Of a DNA stretch of 64,000 nt, positions 11,591 to 24,180 are shown one piece after another. Below the pieces are notes generated by a model. That model was not told where the DNA came from. It saw only the letters and a program-made list of their open reading frames with translations, and searched no databases. The stretch lies in contig JBCFYV010000494.1 in the NCBI GenBank assembly GCA_039000515.1, positions 1 to 64,000 on the forward strand, written 5' to 3'. The DNA is from Timema cristinae. Lineage: Eukaryota; Arthropoda; Insecta; Phasmatodea; Timematidae. A program made the translations under genes and the position numbers. The first letter of the stretch is position 1; every line of letters begins with the position of its first letter.

Positions 11591-12540
11591 CAGTAATTAG
11601 AAACTTAGTCGGAAGAAACAAAACGAAGAGTTTGTTTTTTCTTTATGTTGGTAGAAAAACGTTGCCCGGGTAACCACGAAATTCAATGTAGGGCTAGCCA
11701 AGACAACGCCGGGTACTTCTGCCAGTAGGTACATAAAGGTGCCCTAGTAACTAAAAAGTGTTTTTAAATTAAAAATATATTACATCGAGTAATTATCTTC
11801 AATCAAACACCGGGATGTATAGCTAGCTGGTGAGACAGTCGCGCGGTTACTCGGTTGCATCACTCACCTTCAAACAAACTCTTTAATCGAGGAAACATAC
11901 TATTCTCAGCACCTTGGGCTCAAAGAGCCAAAGATATATAGAAAACTAAAATTTGGCATGTATACTTAGGACAACCCTTGAGGATTTGTACATCAGTAAT
12001 TTTTAACAACTTTTCACAGACATTACATCATTTAATGGTTTTTTAATTTGTCATGTCGGGGTCAACCGAAAATACACTTGAGGTTATACAGATATTTCAT
12101 ACAAACACATTGTTCTGGGATCTGACATCCGTGAAATATTAAAAATAGCATAGAAAAACTTGATGTTTATATTGAAATAAGCTCAAAGTAATAATTACTA
12201 AGTTGGTCCGAAATAATTGGAAAGAAATTTAAAGGCCCTTAGTGTGCAATTTTGAAGATAGAACACTAATTTTTTAAGAACAAGCCGTAGCAGCATCCTC
12301 CGCGTTATGTAATTCCATTCAATTGAGCTCAGGATGGGAAACAATGTTTTCTATCTGTTTCCATTTTTTAAAGGAAGTGTTATTATATGTGTAAATCTTT
12401 TTGTTTTTTAATTATTTTTTTTTATAAATTTTACTATTTTTTAAAAATATCTATTTAACTACAAGACCTGAAAATAGTTACTTCGATATTGTATAGAAAG
12501 TTAATTATGTAATTTTTCTTTTAAATACTAAACAAGCAAT
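11591..12540. other. No gene seen
   Basis: Nothing coding. It contains the palindrome GTTGCCCGGGTAAC at 11661-11674 and AT-rich tracts near 12400. Confidence 0.5.
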
Positions 12541-12838
12541 GCTTTATTGATTGATTAATATTATTACTATTAGCACCACGTCTTACTAACCGTTCGGGCT
12601 ATAGGCGATGTGTAATGGTAGGTGATTGTGAGATGAAATGGAGGACCTACAGTTTAACGTGCGATCCCAACCACTGTGGAGTACTGGCATTCGATACATT
12701 CACAAGTTGTGTTTAATACACGGCTTGTCAGAGGGAAGGAAGGGTTTGGCAATCAGATAAATTTGGGTCGGGACCGAGGATTGAACCCCGGATCCCCAGC
12801 ATAGTAGTGCGACTCCTTACCCCTAGAACGCCAGACCA
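12541..12838 (-). mobile_element. tRNA-derived SINE, family A
   Basis: Near full length: AT-rich tail, CACGTCTTACTAACCGTTCG 3' domain, body, B-box region (GGATTGAACCCCGG) and head ending CCCCTAGAACGCCAG on the plus strand. Confidence 0.85.
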
Positions 12839-13859
12839 CCTTCAAAATTAAATAAAAAATGTTTCCTTCGTGTTAGGTGGCTATGTATAATCATTTATTC
12901 AGACACAATTAATTGTTTACTATTGGAAATGTGCTCTGGTTTGTACCAAGAAGTCTTATGTAGCATAAAGTAATGTAATGAGGGTAAAGGAGGGTGGAAG
13001 GCGGTAAGGGGGTAGTTCCCCACAAGACATGTTAATGATAGCTCATCTTACTAAAAAAAAAAACCATTGTAACCATTAAAAAAAAGTCAAACATAATATT
13101 TGGGGTTGTAGGACTCCAATAAATTAGTACCGAGACATTAAGCTTTCTAGTTCGGTAGTTATCGGGAATTTTTGTACGTCGAGTGCCGTTAAGAGTGACC
13201 AGAGCGTGGACAATTTTGAAAATATTTAATTTGGATTTTAAAAATTCAATTAGGTTTTCAAGCCACACATTTTTTTGTTTGGTGTGTGCGACTGTATAAT
13301 AGGGTTACGATGCACAGAGTTGTTCGCCGCTTCCGACGGACGAGTATAAACAGTGTTGAGAGGGTTGCCTACAGGCAAATGACGGGGATTAATCACTTTT
13401 AAGACAATAAATAGCTCACTATTAATCGACCCAGTTCGGGTTCGGAGTTACAATCTTTCTATTTTTGGTAGTTTTGATAATTTTACTAGCACCGCGACTT
13501 ACTATACTATTGGTGGTCTATACGCAAAAAATAATACTCTAATATTTTGAAATTAATAATATTTTTTATATATTGTAAAAAAACTGTATTTGACCTAAAT
13601 AAAAATAACCTAGTTAAATTAAAATCCAAATAAATAAAAACGAAGTAAAGTGTGGGAATTACTAGGAAAGCTCAGCCCTGAGTTGAACAATGGGAATTTT
13701 CCCAGGAAATTAGGTAGTGTGTGAGGTTCATGAAAAATTATCAGAATACTTGTATCCCGGCTATAATTAAGTCAGCATAGCCATTAATAGGACAAGTGGC
13801 TGTGGAACCTTCTTTATATAGAGATGAATGGTGTGTGGAGAAACAAAAAAAAAATGGGA
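12839..13859. other. No gene seen; one SINE-tail scrap
   Basis: AT-rich. A short 3' SINE-like scrap lies at about 13487-13530 (TAGCACCGCGACTTACTA). No coding region supported. Confidence 0.45.
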
Positions 13860-14945
13860 GGAGAGTTGCCTTTTCAAAGCAATTTGGAGTGGTCCTCCTA
13901 TTTTTTAAATATGATGCCTCCAGTAACTATTTTGAGTTGTCTTCTCCAACAATATTTTAAAAATATCTTGTCCTTGGATGATATTTGGAAATATCCGCAC
14001 CTGGAGATTTTTGAAAATTTAATCTTTTTAGAAGAATTTTGCTAGCGATTTCAAAACCTAGTATAACTGGCATAGCATAGTTATGCTTAGCGTAGCGTAT
14101 ATTAGTGTGTGAATCCACCTTTAGAGTTGCACCCTAAGCCATGTGACCACCAAAGCAGGTTCCACGTCTTACTACCCGTTCTTTCAGATTATACACCTAT
14201 CTACTAGCTACGCTAATGTAGGGATGAGATGATTAGGGATGAAATATCTAGAATTTAGTTTAGATGTACCCGCATTTTCGTAAAGTGAGAATGGAAAACC
14301 ATATAGGTAAAACCCCTCTCAGAGCACCCGACCGTATTCAAACCCCGAACTCCCCGTCATTGGCAGTCTAGTCTCCTGTGGACTGACACTTTTAGACCAT
14401 ATGGTTCTCCTGGGCTTAGCTCACTAATTTGGAGTGGTTCTTCACCCAATTTTTGGAAATCAGATTCTTTTAAAAGAAATTGAGAGTATTCCTCCCTCCA
14501 ATTTTTTTTAAATTTTAATCTTTCAAATGTTATTTGGAGTGGTCCTTCTTCAAGAAACTTTTGAAATTTGGATAACTTTAAAAGCTATATCAAATAGTTC
14601 TAACCCAGAATTTTAAAAATATATCTTCCCCCATTTTTTATTAAATTGGATGCTTCTATAAACTTTTTAGATTCCTATTCGACTGAAATTTCCTCGAAAA
14701 TTAGATGCCTCTGAAAGCTAGTTGATGTGGTCTTCACTAAGCAATAATTTGAAAAATTTAATCTTTCTAGAAGCTACTTGGAATGGTCCTCTTCTTGAAT
14801 TTTTTTTTTAATAAGATGCTTCTAGAAGATATTTAAAGTGGTCTTTCACCAACAAATCTTTGAAAATTTAATGCTTTCAGAAACTATTTGTAGTGGTTCT
14901 CACTTGAAAATTCTTCAAAATGACATGCATCTGGAAATTATAAGT
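13860..14945. repeat. Degenerate ~60-bp tandem repeat, interrupted by a SINE
   Basis: Loose repeats of a unit like GAAGCTATTTGGAGTGGTCC followed by a Phe/Lys-like AT run (TTTTTGAAAATTTAATCTTT) occupy 13860-14040 and 14420-14945. A SINE sits between them. The same unit returns at 22530-22875. Units are diverged and of uneven length. Confidence 0.6.
14120..14415 (-). mobile_element. SINE family C, with a second SINE head fragment abutting
   Basis: 14160-14415 is a minus-strand SINE with CACGTCTTACTACCCGTTCT at the 3' end, CCCGCATTTTCG in the body and a head ending TAGACCATATGG. Directly left, 14120-14159 reads TAAGCCATGTGACCACCAAAGCAGG, the outer end of another family C head, which suggests a nested or tandem insertion. 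Confidence 0.7.
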
Positions 14946-14959
14946 TATTATTGTTATAA

Positions 14960-15247
<288 letters not shown>

Positions 15248-15639
15248 TATTATTTAGAAAATTGGATCTATAAACAATTTAAATTCTAAAAAATTAATGT
15301 GGGCGTTGGAAAATAGGAAACAATGAATAGAAAATTTGAATAGCCCTATCCTATTTCCAGTATACCACAGCGTGCTTGTTATTTAAAAATCACTATAGTT
15401 TCTTGTCGAATCAAATGGAGATACGACATTAAACGCCGGTAATGTGGCCAAAGCCGTCCCAAGCCCGGTCGAAAAACACAGAGGGGCGGTAGCACTATAA
15501 TTATAGCCTTAGGAAATTCCTCGGAATTCACCTGAAGAACTGAAGACGCTGAATGGACTGATGAATAACTACAAATTTTGGCAAGGTCGGTTCGGTAATG
15601 TTCTCATACAAAGGTAATATTTTATTCGAATATTATTTA

Positions 15640-15782
15640 TTCCGTACTATACGTACTAATGCTATTTAGGAAATATCACCCCAGTATACCTTACCGGGAT
15701 TCAAACCCCGATCTTCCAGCCATCAGCAGTCTAGTCTATTGGGAGAGTGACGCCTTATGCTATGTGATCACTGAAGCAGGTA
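15640..15782 (-). mobile_element. SINE family C, 5' part only
   Basis: On the minus strand the tRNA-like head CCTGCTTCAGTGATCACATA leads to a B box within CGGGGTTTGAATCCCGG. The 3' domain is absent. The same scrap is present at 53825-53966. Confidence 0.6.
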
Positions 15783-16569
15783 CAGTATACTGTATATACG
15801 TTTGCTTATTTCCATGATAACATATTTAATTAAATTATACGATTAAAACACCATAGTAACAATAACAATGGCAACTGTAAGGTAAAAATATATATATATA
15901 ATATGTAATCTATCCATGCTGTTTCTTTACATTTTCTGCTTCCGTTCCTTTCCCTACCACACCCCAAGAATGCGCTCGAAAGATTAAAGGCTGTAAGAAC
16001 TTGCGATTATGAAACAATGGAACTAAATAAGAAACAATAATCTCGTGAAGCCTGTATAATCCACCATTTGGCTTCCCCAATGAAGGTATTTAGGTTATCC
16101 TGTCAGTCGTCAAATAGAAACGTTCGGAAACTTACTGGTTTCTTTATAAGTCTGAGCTATTTTGGTGTTTGTGTAGATCAGGGAATTAGTACAAAGCAAA
16201 ACTGACATGGTGAGTAATACTCCCAATTTAAAAATATTATGTTTTTAATGGAATCATTGAAAATTTGGTTAATCTCGCTAATACTAAAGCTAAAATGTAC
16301 CCAGTAATAATGCCCGTCCAGGATCAACGTATTTTAATTACGCTAAGACAGAAGGAATGAAGAAGGTTGAATACAAAGCAAATGCACTTGCATTTGCGGG
16401 ACTAGATAGTTGCAAAACATAATCCAATAATTAAAATAATTAGAAAAATTAGTTCAATGATCAATTTTTGATGTGTTATTGATCTATTATAAATATTAGT
16501 AAAACGAAGTAAATCAAGTCCTACATGCATACACGATTTTAAAGCTAACGGTAACTAATAAAAAATTAC

Positions 16570-16760
16570 AGTGGATACAAATCAGTATTTTTGTTAAAGT
16601 CGTTTATTTGAAAACTGTCTGAATGGCTACCATTCAGAATGGATACAATTCAGGACTTTGTGGGTATTATGATAATGGATACAAATCAGACTTTTTATTT
16701 GTGGTGCTTGTTTAGGAAATGTCTGAATGGCTACCATTCAAAATGGATACAATTCAGTCA
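16570..16760. repeat. Two-unit repeat with a perfect small palindrome
   Basis: Two units of about 104 bp share GGATACAAATCAG...GTCTGAATGGCTACCATTCA...GGATACAATTCAG. At 16619-16637 CTGAATGG-CTA-CCATTCAG is a perfect 8-bp-arm hairpin. The second unit (16723-16740) has lost the last pair. Confidence 0.7.
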
Positions 16761-17488
16761 TCTCGACTCTCTCAGCTTCATATTCAATATCAGTGGATTT
16801 AAAATATATCTGAGGGAAAGAAAATATATTTCAAGGGAGGCATAGTTTTTCCCAGGGGGCAATGCCTCATGCTCCCCCGGTTCCTACACCCCTTATTACG
16901 ACCCAAGTTACTATTAACAATTTTACTTTCCACCCAAGATACATTATAGTGTCTCTCCAACCACTTTCCCCGGAGTGCTATCATGTCCCCGACGACTACA
17001 ACTAGGTCAAACACGGAATATAATATTTATACTTTTTATCCAAAACATTTCAAGCAACTCTAGGCAATGTAGAGTATTTTTGAGAAAACTATAGGCCTAG
17101 CTAAATTTCTAGAGCTTTTTTCAACACTTTGTCTTATTTACATTTATAAGGTCATACTTAACGTGTATACAAGGCATACACATCTAAGCCTTAGTTATAT
17201 GGAATTCTTTCAGAGCAATGTGAGAGTGTTGAGCCCCCTATCTAACATCTCCCTCCCCCTACTCCCTTCCTTGATACATCCCTATAAATTACACATAGTT
17301 CGCACTCTCTAACCTACCATGTGTAAATGTAAAATGTTATACTCGTATGTTGTTTACATACCCCTCCCCCTTTCGTATATTTTGAACTCAAAATTAGAAT
17401 TCAACTAAACCTGATACACACATAAGCTTTAAACAGGTCGTCTTTAATTATCTATTCATTTTCGGGCTACCCCTCCAACACCATGTTT
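16761..17488. other. No gene seen
   Basis: Somewhat C-rich sequence. No coding, RNA or repeat content recognised. Confidence 0.45.
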
Positions 17489-17518
17489 GAACAAAGTTTT
17501 GAAAATTGAAAAATGACA

Positions 17519-17589
17519 CCTGGACACGGGAATCGAACCCGGGACCTTCGGCTTAGTACGCCACTGCTCTTACCACTGAGCTGTCCAGG
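17519..17589 (-). tRNA. tRNA-like sequence (pseudogene or SINE head)
   Basis: On the minus strand it begins CCTGGACAGCTCAGTGGTAA and ends GTCCAGG, giving a perfect 7-bp acceptor stem. The A box (AGCTCAGTGG) and B box (GGTTCGATTCC) are canonical. The D stem is good. The anticodon stem is weak; read with a 7-base loop GTACTAA it gives T33 and anticodon ACT. The connector between acceptor and D stem is one base short. The same downstream bases (TCCAGGATTCGTCCC) appear near 47496, so this is likelier a repeat-family head than a working tRNA gene. Confidence 0.55.
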
Positions 17590-17800
17590 ATTCGTCCCGT
17601 GCCCATGGTCATTCTTCACTCATAGTTTAAGGCAGAGTCTAAGATGGACGTAGCGGAGGTCGTCAGCTTTATAAACACGTGATACACAAGATCACAGCCA
17701 TCAGACCACGCAGCCATTATCGACTCGGTAGTTGGCAATTTTGCAGCCATTGGACAATTATATATATATATAATTGTATTGGATTGCATATTGCATATAT

Positions 17801-17936
17801 AGTGAAACAATAGCCGGAACTATTGTTAATGCATTTTTAGTGAGGATAACATTTTTCAATTTTCAGAATATGATATCGGAGAGGTGTTATCCTCACTAAA
17901 AAATGCATTAACAATAGTTCCGGCTATTGTTTCACT
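17801..17936. repeat. Near-perfect 50-bp inverted repeat, 35-bp loop
   Basis: Left arm 17801-17850 starts AGTGAAACAATAGCCGGAAC; right arm 17886-17936 ends with its complement. The only difference is one A in an A-run. Each arm also contains a smaller palindrome (AACAATAG...CTATTGTT). RNA from either strand would form a long hairpin. Confidence 0.92.
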
Positions 17937-18039
17937 GAACAAAGTTTGTTTGTATTTCTTTAGTACTACATCTAGCACTACCTTTTCGTCTAATATATAT
18001 ATATATAATAATTACTCTAATTAAATAAGGGGGAGGAAG

Positions 18040-18625
18040 GGAGCATTTTTAGTGATAATATACCCGCCTTTGAAAGAGGGTGAGAAACTATTTAAGAAAA
18101 TCCACTCTCAGTGGACCTGACCAGGCTTTGAACCTGCCCGTTATCAGTAGGCATGTCTAACAGTAGAGTGACGCCTTAGACCATTCTATCATTGAAGTGG
18201 GTTAAAGTTTATTAAAATTAATTTAGTTCGATCCTAATCGACGCCTATAAAACTACCATAAAACTTTTTGCTAAACGAAGATATAGATGTCTGCATACTT
18301 ATATCAAAATGGCGGAGTATTAAAATACAACCGCTTGAACTGGAATAAAACATCTTGATATTCAAAAAAGAGTGTTAAATATTTTCATTCTCTTGCACCC
18401 ATGTGGATTATTCTAATATTTAAGGTTCTATTAAATTGTGTTGGTATCATGAGGAAGTTAAAATTGAAAAAAAAAAAAAAAATTATTCGCTTTTGCGTGG
18501 AATGAGTGGAAAATATTTTCGGGAAAGTCACCTAGGATATCAAGTCGGGATTAAAACCTGTACTTCCTCATCATTAGAAAATCAGACAAATCTAGAAAGA
18601 CGTCGTAGCCTACGTGCCCATTGAA
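18040..18625 (-). mobile_element. Two degenerate SINE family C pieces
   Basis: 18040-18202 has body and head (GTGACGCCTTAGACCATTCT on the plus strand) without a 3' domain. 18482-18625 is a second, more diverged body and head (TTCGCTTTTGCGTGGAATGA ... GTCGTAGCCTACGTGCCCAT). Confidence 0.5.
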
Positions 18626-18639
18626 ACTGGTGTATAATC

Positions 18640-20740
18640 ATTTGAATAAAATGTTAGCGTGTGTTGGAAGTAGGTTGGGTGGTATGATTATTTAGAACCA
18701 ACCTCAATCGCTGTTAGGCCACACTGCTTAAATTCCTATCTTCTGTGTCGTTTTTTGGAACTAATGTACTTCTATATTATATCTAATCTCATACTCCATT
18801 TAACCTTCACCTACAACTACCCTTTAGTTATACCAATAGGAAAGAGCGAAAAGAAAAAAACGAAACTTCTTATCTCAAGGTAAAGAGGAATGCTCGCTGC
18901 TAATTCTCAAAGAGCCTAACACTTTGTGATGAGAGCCTATCAATGAATTACTGTAAGTTTTAGAGGAATTGCTAAATTTAGAGCTTTTTTTCATCAATCT
19001 TAGTATCGTCGCTTTGCAAATAGCCTATTCTTAAAAACTAGTTGGAAAAAAACTTATGTCCAATTTTAACACTTATTTTTTTCTATTAATAAAACTCAAA
19101 CTTTAGGGTTGTTAGTGAAAAAGATCCATGTTGGAATATTTAGACCATATTTTGGTATGAACCATATTTTTAATTAACTCATCTTATAATTCAATAGTGA
19201 GTTAAGAACTCAACGTTCACGTGGCAATTTCTCTCCTAGATTTAACGACCTAGTTGCCTATAAAAATAATGTTTAAACGCTGTGCTGTTGTTTAATTTGG
19301 AACTCAAATTTATAGTCCTATTTTAGAAAAAAAACTTTTTTATGGCCAAGAGCCCAACATTATTAATATTTTACTATTTTATTAGTGTTATTTTATACAA
19401 TTCGATACTATATATCGTGTAACAACTGCAGAGAATATTACTTGACGTTTGAATACCTTGTACTAGATCTAATAGTTTTCTAGTTATCGGATAGTATTAT
19501 TCCTATGAAAATTGCACTATAATGGAAGTTCTTTTCTAAATACAAGATGCAATGAAAGATAGTATTTAGTCGCTCTTTGCTATGGGATGTAAAGTTCATG
19601 GAGCCGGATATTCGGCAGATTATTGAAGAGCGACGGAACTACGATAAATAATTTAACTTTATTGACTTTAAAATAACTAAAAGGTGAAATAAATGAAAGT
19701 ATTAATTCATTTTAAGTTAATCAATCTTTAATATCTTAAGAAATTTTACAGTTCTCAATTCCCAATTTCCAGAATTATTTATAAAGTTTGTAATTTTGTC
19801 AACTTTTCTTTTCCTTTTAGAAACTTTGATAAATTCTTCAAAATTGTGTTTTACTTTATTTTAATTAAATGTAGCTCAAAACAAATACATAAAATATGTG
19901 ATAATTTTTTCTAGTATTTTACTACATTTTCCAAACGAATTTCTAATATATATATATTAATTAGTATATTTTTGTATTGATAGCGAATAAAAAACATATC
20001 CATGGATAGGGGACGTCTGGGAGTTGTTGTAATGCCTCTTCCAAATAAACGTTTGAAAAAATTGTACACAGATATTATATCATTAAAATAACTCTGCTTG
20101 TATTTTAGATCAACTATTTCAAAAATATTTAAATAATTGTTGGAACAATTGGAAATTCTTGCGTCAACATCTCTTTTGGTTAAAAGATGACGAGAACAAC
20201 ACAAACATGTTTGTTTTATATGCATTAAGTCTTCAACAACATCATAATTTAGTGTAATGGGATGTTTACGTCATCAACATTACTTTTTCTTGAACATGAA
20301 ATTTAGTATCATCAGTTGCTACTAGATTTTCCTCAACTTTCGTTTATTTGAATATTGAACCGTTTGGACTTATGATTCAACTTTTTTTTTAAATGTAAAC
20401 GATTCGATATATTTAGGTTTTGTTAAGGCTCTTAAAATTGCTATTGATAAATGGCATATGATACCATATTTTCTTAATCTAGCTTGAAGGCCAAATTGTA
20501 ACAATACAATCTTCGTATTGTACAATCGCTACCCCACCCAATCTGATTCTACATGCTTCATCACGTATAACATACTACCCGCTCCTTAATAACTCCGACG
20601 TAACCTATAATAGTACTGTTCACTATTATAGCCCAATGCAGCCCAACCGTCTCACATCAATTAAACATTCTTTATTCATCCATTATTGTCCGTCTACGAA
20701 ACGAGTTGTTCGTCACGTACCTTGAATCTCCAAGCTAACA
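18640..20740. other. Long AT-rich stretch, no gene seen
   Basis: No coding region, RNA gene or known repeat recognised. Short inverted repeats occur at 20605-20631 (CTATAATAGT / ACTATTATAG, 7-bp loop) and 19569-19634 (GTCGCTCTT / AAGAGCGAC). Confidence 0.45.
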
Positions 20741-20759
20741 TCACTAGAATCCTGCCAAG

Positions 20760-21150
20760 TCAAAACGGCCCGGCTGGGTCGGGACGGCTACAAGAAATAT
20801 CCAAAGCTGTAACCGGCCCGAGAACATATTATGACTAAACAACGTTCCTGAGAGTCAAGCCGACAAATCATATCTGCACAGTGTTGCCACCTGGGGGAAA
20901 ACCATGGCAACCGTCGCCTAGCAATAGACGCTTCCAACGGCTGTCGAGAGTGATCAACTTCAAATATTCGTGTTTTGCTGCAATGCGTCGGCTGACGGCC
21001 AATCAGCGACCAGGAAGAAAGAAGAGACTGATGTATGATGAAGTGATGCCTGTGGTTACGTGACTGGCTTGGATATGAACTTCCCCCCCCCCTTTGTTTT
21101 GTGTGCTAGATTCAGAAAGAGTATATATAAGTGTATAAAAATTGTATAAA
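20760..21150 (+). promoter_or_regulatory. Promoter-like GC-richer patch
   Basis: This is a locally GC- and CpG-richer patch (CGGCCCGGCTGGGTCGGGAC near 20768) in AT-rich DNA. It carries an X-box-like GTCGCCTAGCAATAG (about 20913), a CCAAT box in GGCCAATCAGCG (about 20998), a C-run at 21083-21092 and a TATA-like GTATATATAAG (about 21121). The order fits a plus-strand promoter. No recognisable coding exon follows, so the transcript, if any, is unknown. Confidence 0.3.
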
Positions 21151-21224
21151 GACAGAGCATTGCCAGGGGGCGATGTGGACAGAGCATTGTATGACAGCGT
21201 TACGTGTATGGAGGTCCTGGAGGA

Positions 21225-21405
21225 GGAACCAAGGATTTTGGACCGATTGGTATCATTAGATTTATTTATAGAAACAGCATGATAGGTATCAGGGTCATGG
21301 AGGATAGACCGGGAAATTTAATTTGTTTAATATATATGGACACTTTTTTATTTGCATATTATGTATCTATGTATCAGGGTCGTAGAGGATAGACCAGGCT
21401 GTGAC
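21225..21405. repeat. Two-copy tandem repeat
   Basis: GTATCAGGGTCATGGAGGAT and GTATCAGGGTCGTAGAGGAT, each followed by AGACC, occur about 90 bp apart in a GC-richer stretch. Nothing else recognised. Confidence 0.45.
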
Positions 21406-21409
21406 TATG

Positions 21410-22525
21410 CTTTCAATATTATTAAACTGTTTTATTTATTCGGCGTGTCAGGAATGAAGCCCGTATTTATGATGTGGCGTGTCTCTAGTAAAACGCAATG
21501 GGGCGATTGGGCCTGGCTTTAGCTTTGTTTACTCTTCAAATGTTGTTTAGGTGTCAGTATGATTGTCATACGTTGCAAATTGTTTGAGTTAGTTATCAAC
21601 ACTTTGTTGGTATACGCTATTTTTAGCGTTTTATTCTGTGTCCATTTTACTCTATCAATTTATACTTTGAGTTAATGTAAATGGAAGGACTTAAGATTTC
21701 ATTGAATATAATTTTTAATTATAATTATTACCTTAAATTTTGTTGGAAAAATTTAGTATATATTTTTTATACTATCATTCTGTAACATGATAGGAAAGAC
21801 CGTAAGTCAAGTTTATGAAGTTAGTTTTTTAAGATACAATGTTTTCTTTATGGATAGTAGCTACTAGGAAGTTTGAATTAAGGCCTTTATCCTCTTGTCT
21901 GTTTGTTTTTTTAAGATGATTAAAACATTCCTGATTTAAAATATTTACTCTTTAATTTGTTGATGATATTTCATGTAAGCTCATCCCCCCTTTCCCGTAG
22001 TTTTAAGGGCCTTTCCTACAGGGACAGTGGAGGGTGTTGCAATATATATTAAAGTTACCGAGAAGTACAAATTAAAAATACTACACTTCAATAAATATTT
22101 TTCAATCAGCACAAGTTTTTTAGAAGTGTTATTATGAAAAGAAATATCTTAAGAACCTTGACAGCTGACACATGTTCTTTGTCAGCATACAAGATCAGAG
22201 CTACTACTATTTTTAATTACAAAATTCTCAGTGTTTTACAGGTTCCTTAGAAGGAGTTCCCATTTTCCCAGACAGTTTAGACTTTACTAGAGAGTAGTGT
22301 AGAGGAATTAAATTTAATTTGCATAAAATTGGTTAGTGTGGGCTTATGTAGTATTGGTGTTTAAAACATGATGATTTTACCAAGATAAATTTAATGGATA
22401 AATATATGCATATACAATTTTTTGGTTGAAAAAAGGGTTGGAGATAAGACATTATGTTCGAATCAGTGTGGCTTAGTCTATATAGGCACGCTATTTTAAG
22501 AAGTTTAAAAAAATATATAAGTTAG
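21410..22525. other. No gene seen
   Basis: AT-rich, no recognised feature. Confidence 0.45.
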
Positions 22526-22529
22526 ATTC

Positions 22530-22875
22530 CCTATAATCTATTTGAAGTGGTCCCCACCCAGAAATTTAAAAGAATGTTGATGTCTTTAGAAGCTATTTAG
22601 GTTGTTCCACGCTTGATTCTTTCTCTCTTCTAAACTTAGTAGTCACTAGAGAAAATATCTTAAGTAGTCTTCCACCAATAAATTTTAAATATTGGATGCC
22701 ATTAGATGCTAATTGGAGTGGCCCTCTAAGGTTATTTCTTTTAAAGATCGGAAGACTTTAGAAGCCATTTAAAGTGTTATTTGATTGGAATTTTATTGAG
22801 GATTAAAATCCTTTAGAAGCGGTTTATAGTGGTTCTTCCCTGATAGTTTTTTTGAAAAGTGAATATTATTAGAAG
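22530..22875. repeat. Degenerate ~60-bp tandem repeat
   Basis: Units such as TTTGAAGTGGTCCCCACCCA and TTAGAAGCTATTTAGG repeat four to five times. They match the family at 13860-14945. Confidence 0.55.
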
Positions 22876-24180
22876 TTTGATACAAGGCCATCTTTAAGCT
22901 TCAAATTAAGCACTTAGTAAAATTTGGGGGGATTGAACCCTCAAATTTCCCTTTCCTACACTCATGGCACGCTTTAAAACGCCTTAAGAATGGAAACTTT
23001 TCCTCGAAAACTTGAAAAACCACGCAATTTTTTATGAAATAAATAGTGACTAGTTGAGAAGATATATTATTATGAATCTGGAGACCAATTCGTTATACCT
23101 TTATGCTGTTCTCTGAGGACGCCATTTTGGGGAGCGTTTGTATGTAAGGACCCAACTGATATTATTATTGTTGTAATGCCTTTCAGGCCCTAGCGATGTC
23201 CTTTGTGCCTTGCAGCCTTTTGGCTTATGGTTACCATTGTAATTCCTAAGTGTCACTCCCCCATTGAGTTGTACCATGTTTCTTTGATAATAAAATTATA
23301 ACTCTCTTGTGCTCACCTCTGTCTATTATTTTTTGTGGGATAGTAAAGGGGGTAAGTTGCATGTTCACTGTGCAGTTCAATACAGAAGCTGTCTGGCAGT
23401 TGTGACGTCACAATATTGGAGATTATCTAGATGCAGGCTCAGAGGTAATAACAGACTTTGATAAAACACTATTCTTTGTTTGGATAAAAGAGTACATAAC
23501 ATCTCAAGGATTATAAACATAGGTGTAATAAGAAAATAGACTCTTCACTCCTAGACTACTCATAACATTTCCCCCAGTAAAGATGGAAGACAATATATTT
23601 TATCTGAAGCCAGGGTTGCATCTAGGGGAAGGGGATACACGGGGCAATTGCCCTGGGACACACATTCCAGGGGCACATTTCCCCCCAAAAATATTAAATT
23701 CAATTACAGTTATTATTGTAAATTGATAGAGGGCCAAGTTTGTTTCGTGACCGTGAAGTAGTTTTCGAGCCAATTGAAAATAAACACATCAAATTGTTGT
23801 GATAAAATTAACAGTTTGCTTTGAGTTTATTTAAAATGCTTGGGTTCGGAAAGAGTGAACTTATTGTTGTATTTGCTAGTAATATCCTTTCTATCCATCT
23901 TAAACAAACACATTAAACATTTTACTCACACAAACACAACAGATATATAATGAAATAAAGTATTTTGTAAGTCTATTGTTTTAAATGGCAGAAATGTGTG
24001 TTCATAATAATGTAAAATACAAAATATTTCACAATATTCTAATGCTGGAATCTCGGAGTTTTATGTCATATAGCAGGATCATATGAAATTAGATGACAAC
24101 GCAGATGACGAAATTTTAAAATAGAGGATAACTTTTCTACATACATTTCTTAGGTATCTCATTCCAACCGCATTCACCTT
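22876..24180. other. Mostly empty; possible transposon end at 23604-23690
   Basis: No gene seen. At 23604-23690 CCAGGGTTGCATCTAGGGGA followed by the palindromic GGGGCAATTGCCC resembles the end of hAT-type elements, but I found no partner end. The match is weak. Confidence 0.25.

Larger units (their letters stand above)
17489..17947. mobile_element. Foldback element with tRNA-like core and 11-bp flanking repeats
   Basis: The direct repeat GAACAAAGTTT lies at 17489-17499 and 17937-17947, resembling a target-site duplication. Inside are: a 16-bp segment TGAAAATTGAAAAATG (17500-17515) with its exact reverse complement at 17850-17865; a tRNA-like sequence on the minus strand (17519-17589); and a near-perfect 50-bp inverted repeat (17801-17850 against 17886-17936, one extra A). 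The element reaches flush to both flanking repeats. The tRNA part and flanking repeats suggest a SINE-type insertion in which reverse transcription folded back on itself. A true foldback DNA transposon or hairpin RNA gene are alternatives. Confidence 0.65.

Noticed and set aside
11661..11674. GTTGCCCGGGTAAC, a perfect palindrome that fits an RFX X-box
   Set aside because: With variable spacing allowed, about half a match is expected by chance in 64 kb, and no gene lies near it.
17519..17589. Functional tRNA gene
   Set aside because: The boxes and acceptor stem are good, but the anticodon stem is weak, the connector is short, and its flank recurs near 47496 as a repeat.
21204..21392. Open frame of 62 codons (MYGGPGGGTKDFG...) after the promoter-like patch
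   Set aside because: It spans a two-copy tandem repeat, has no domain or splice support, and could be chance.
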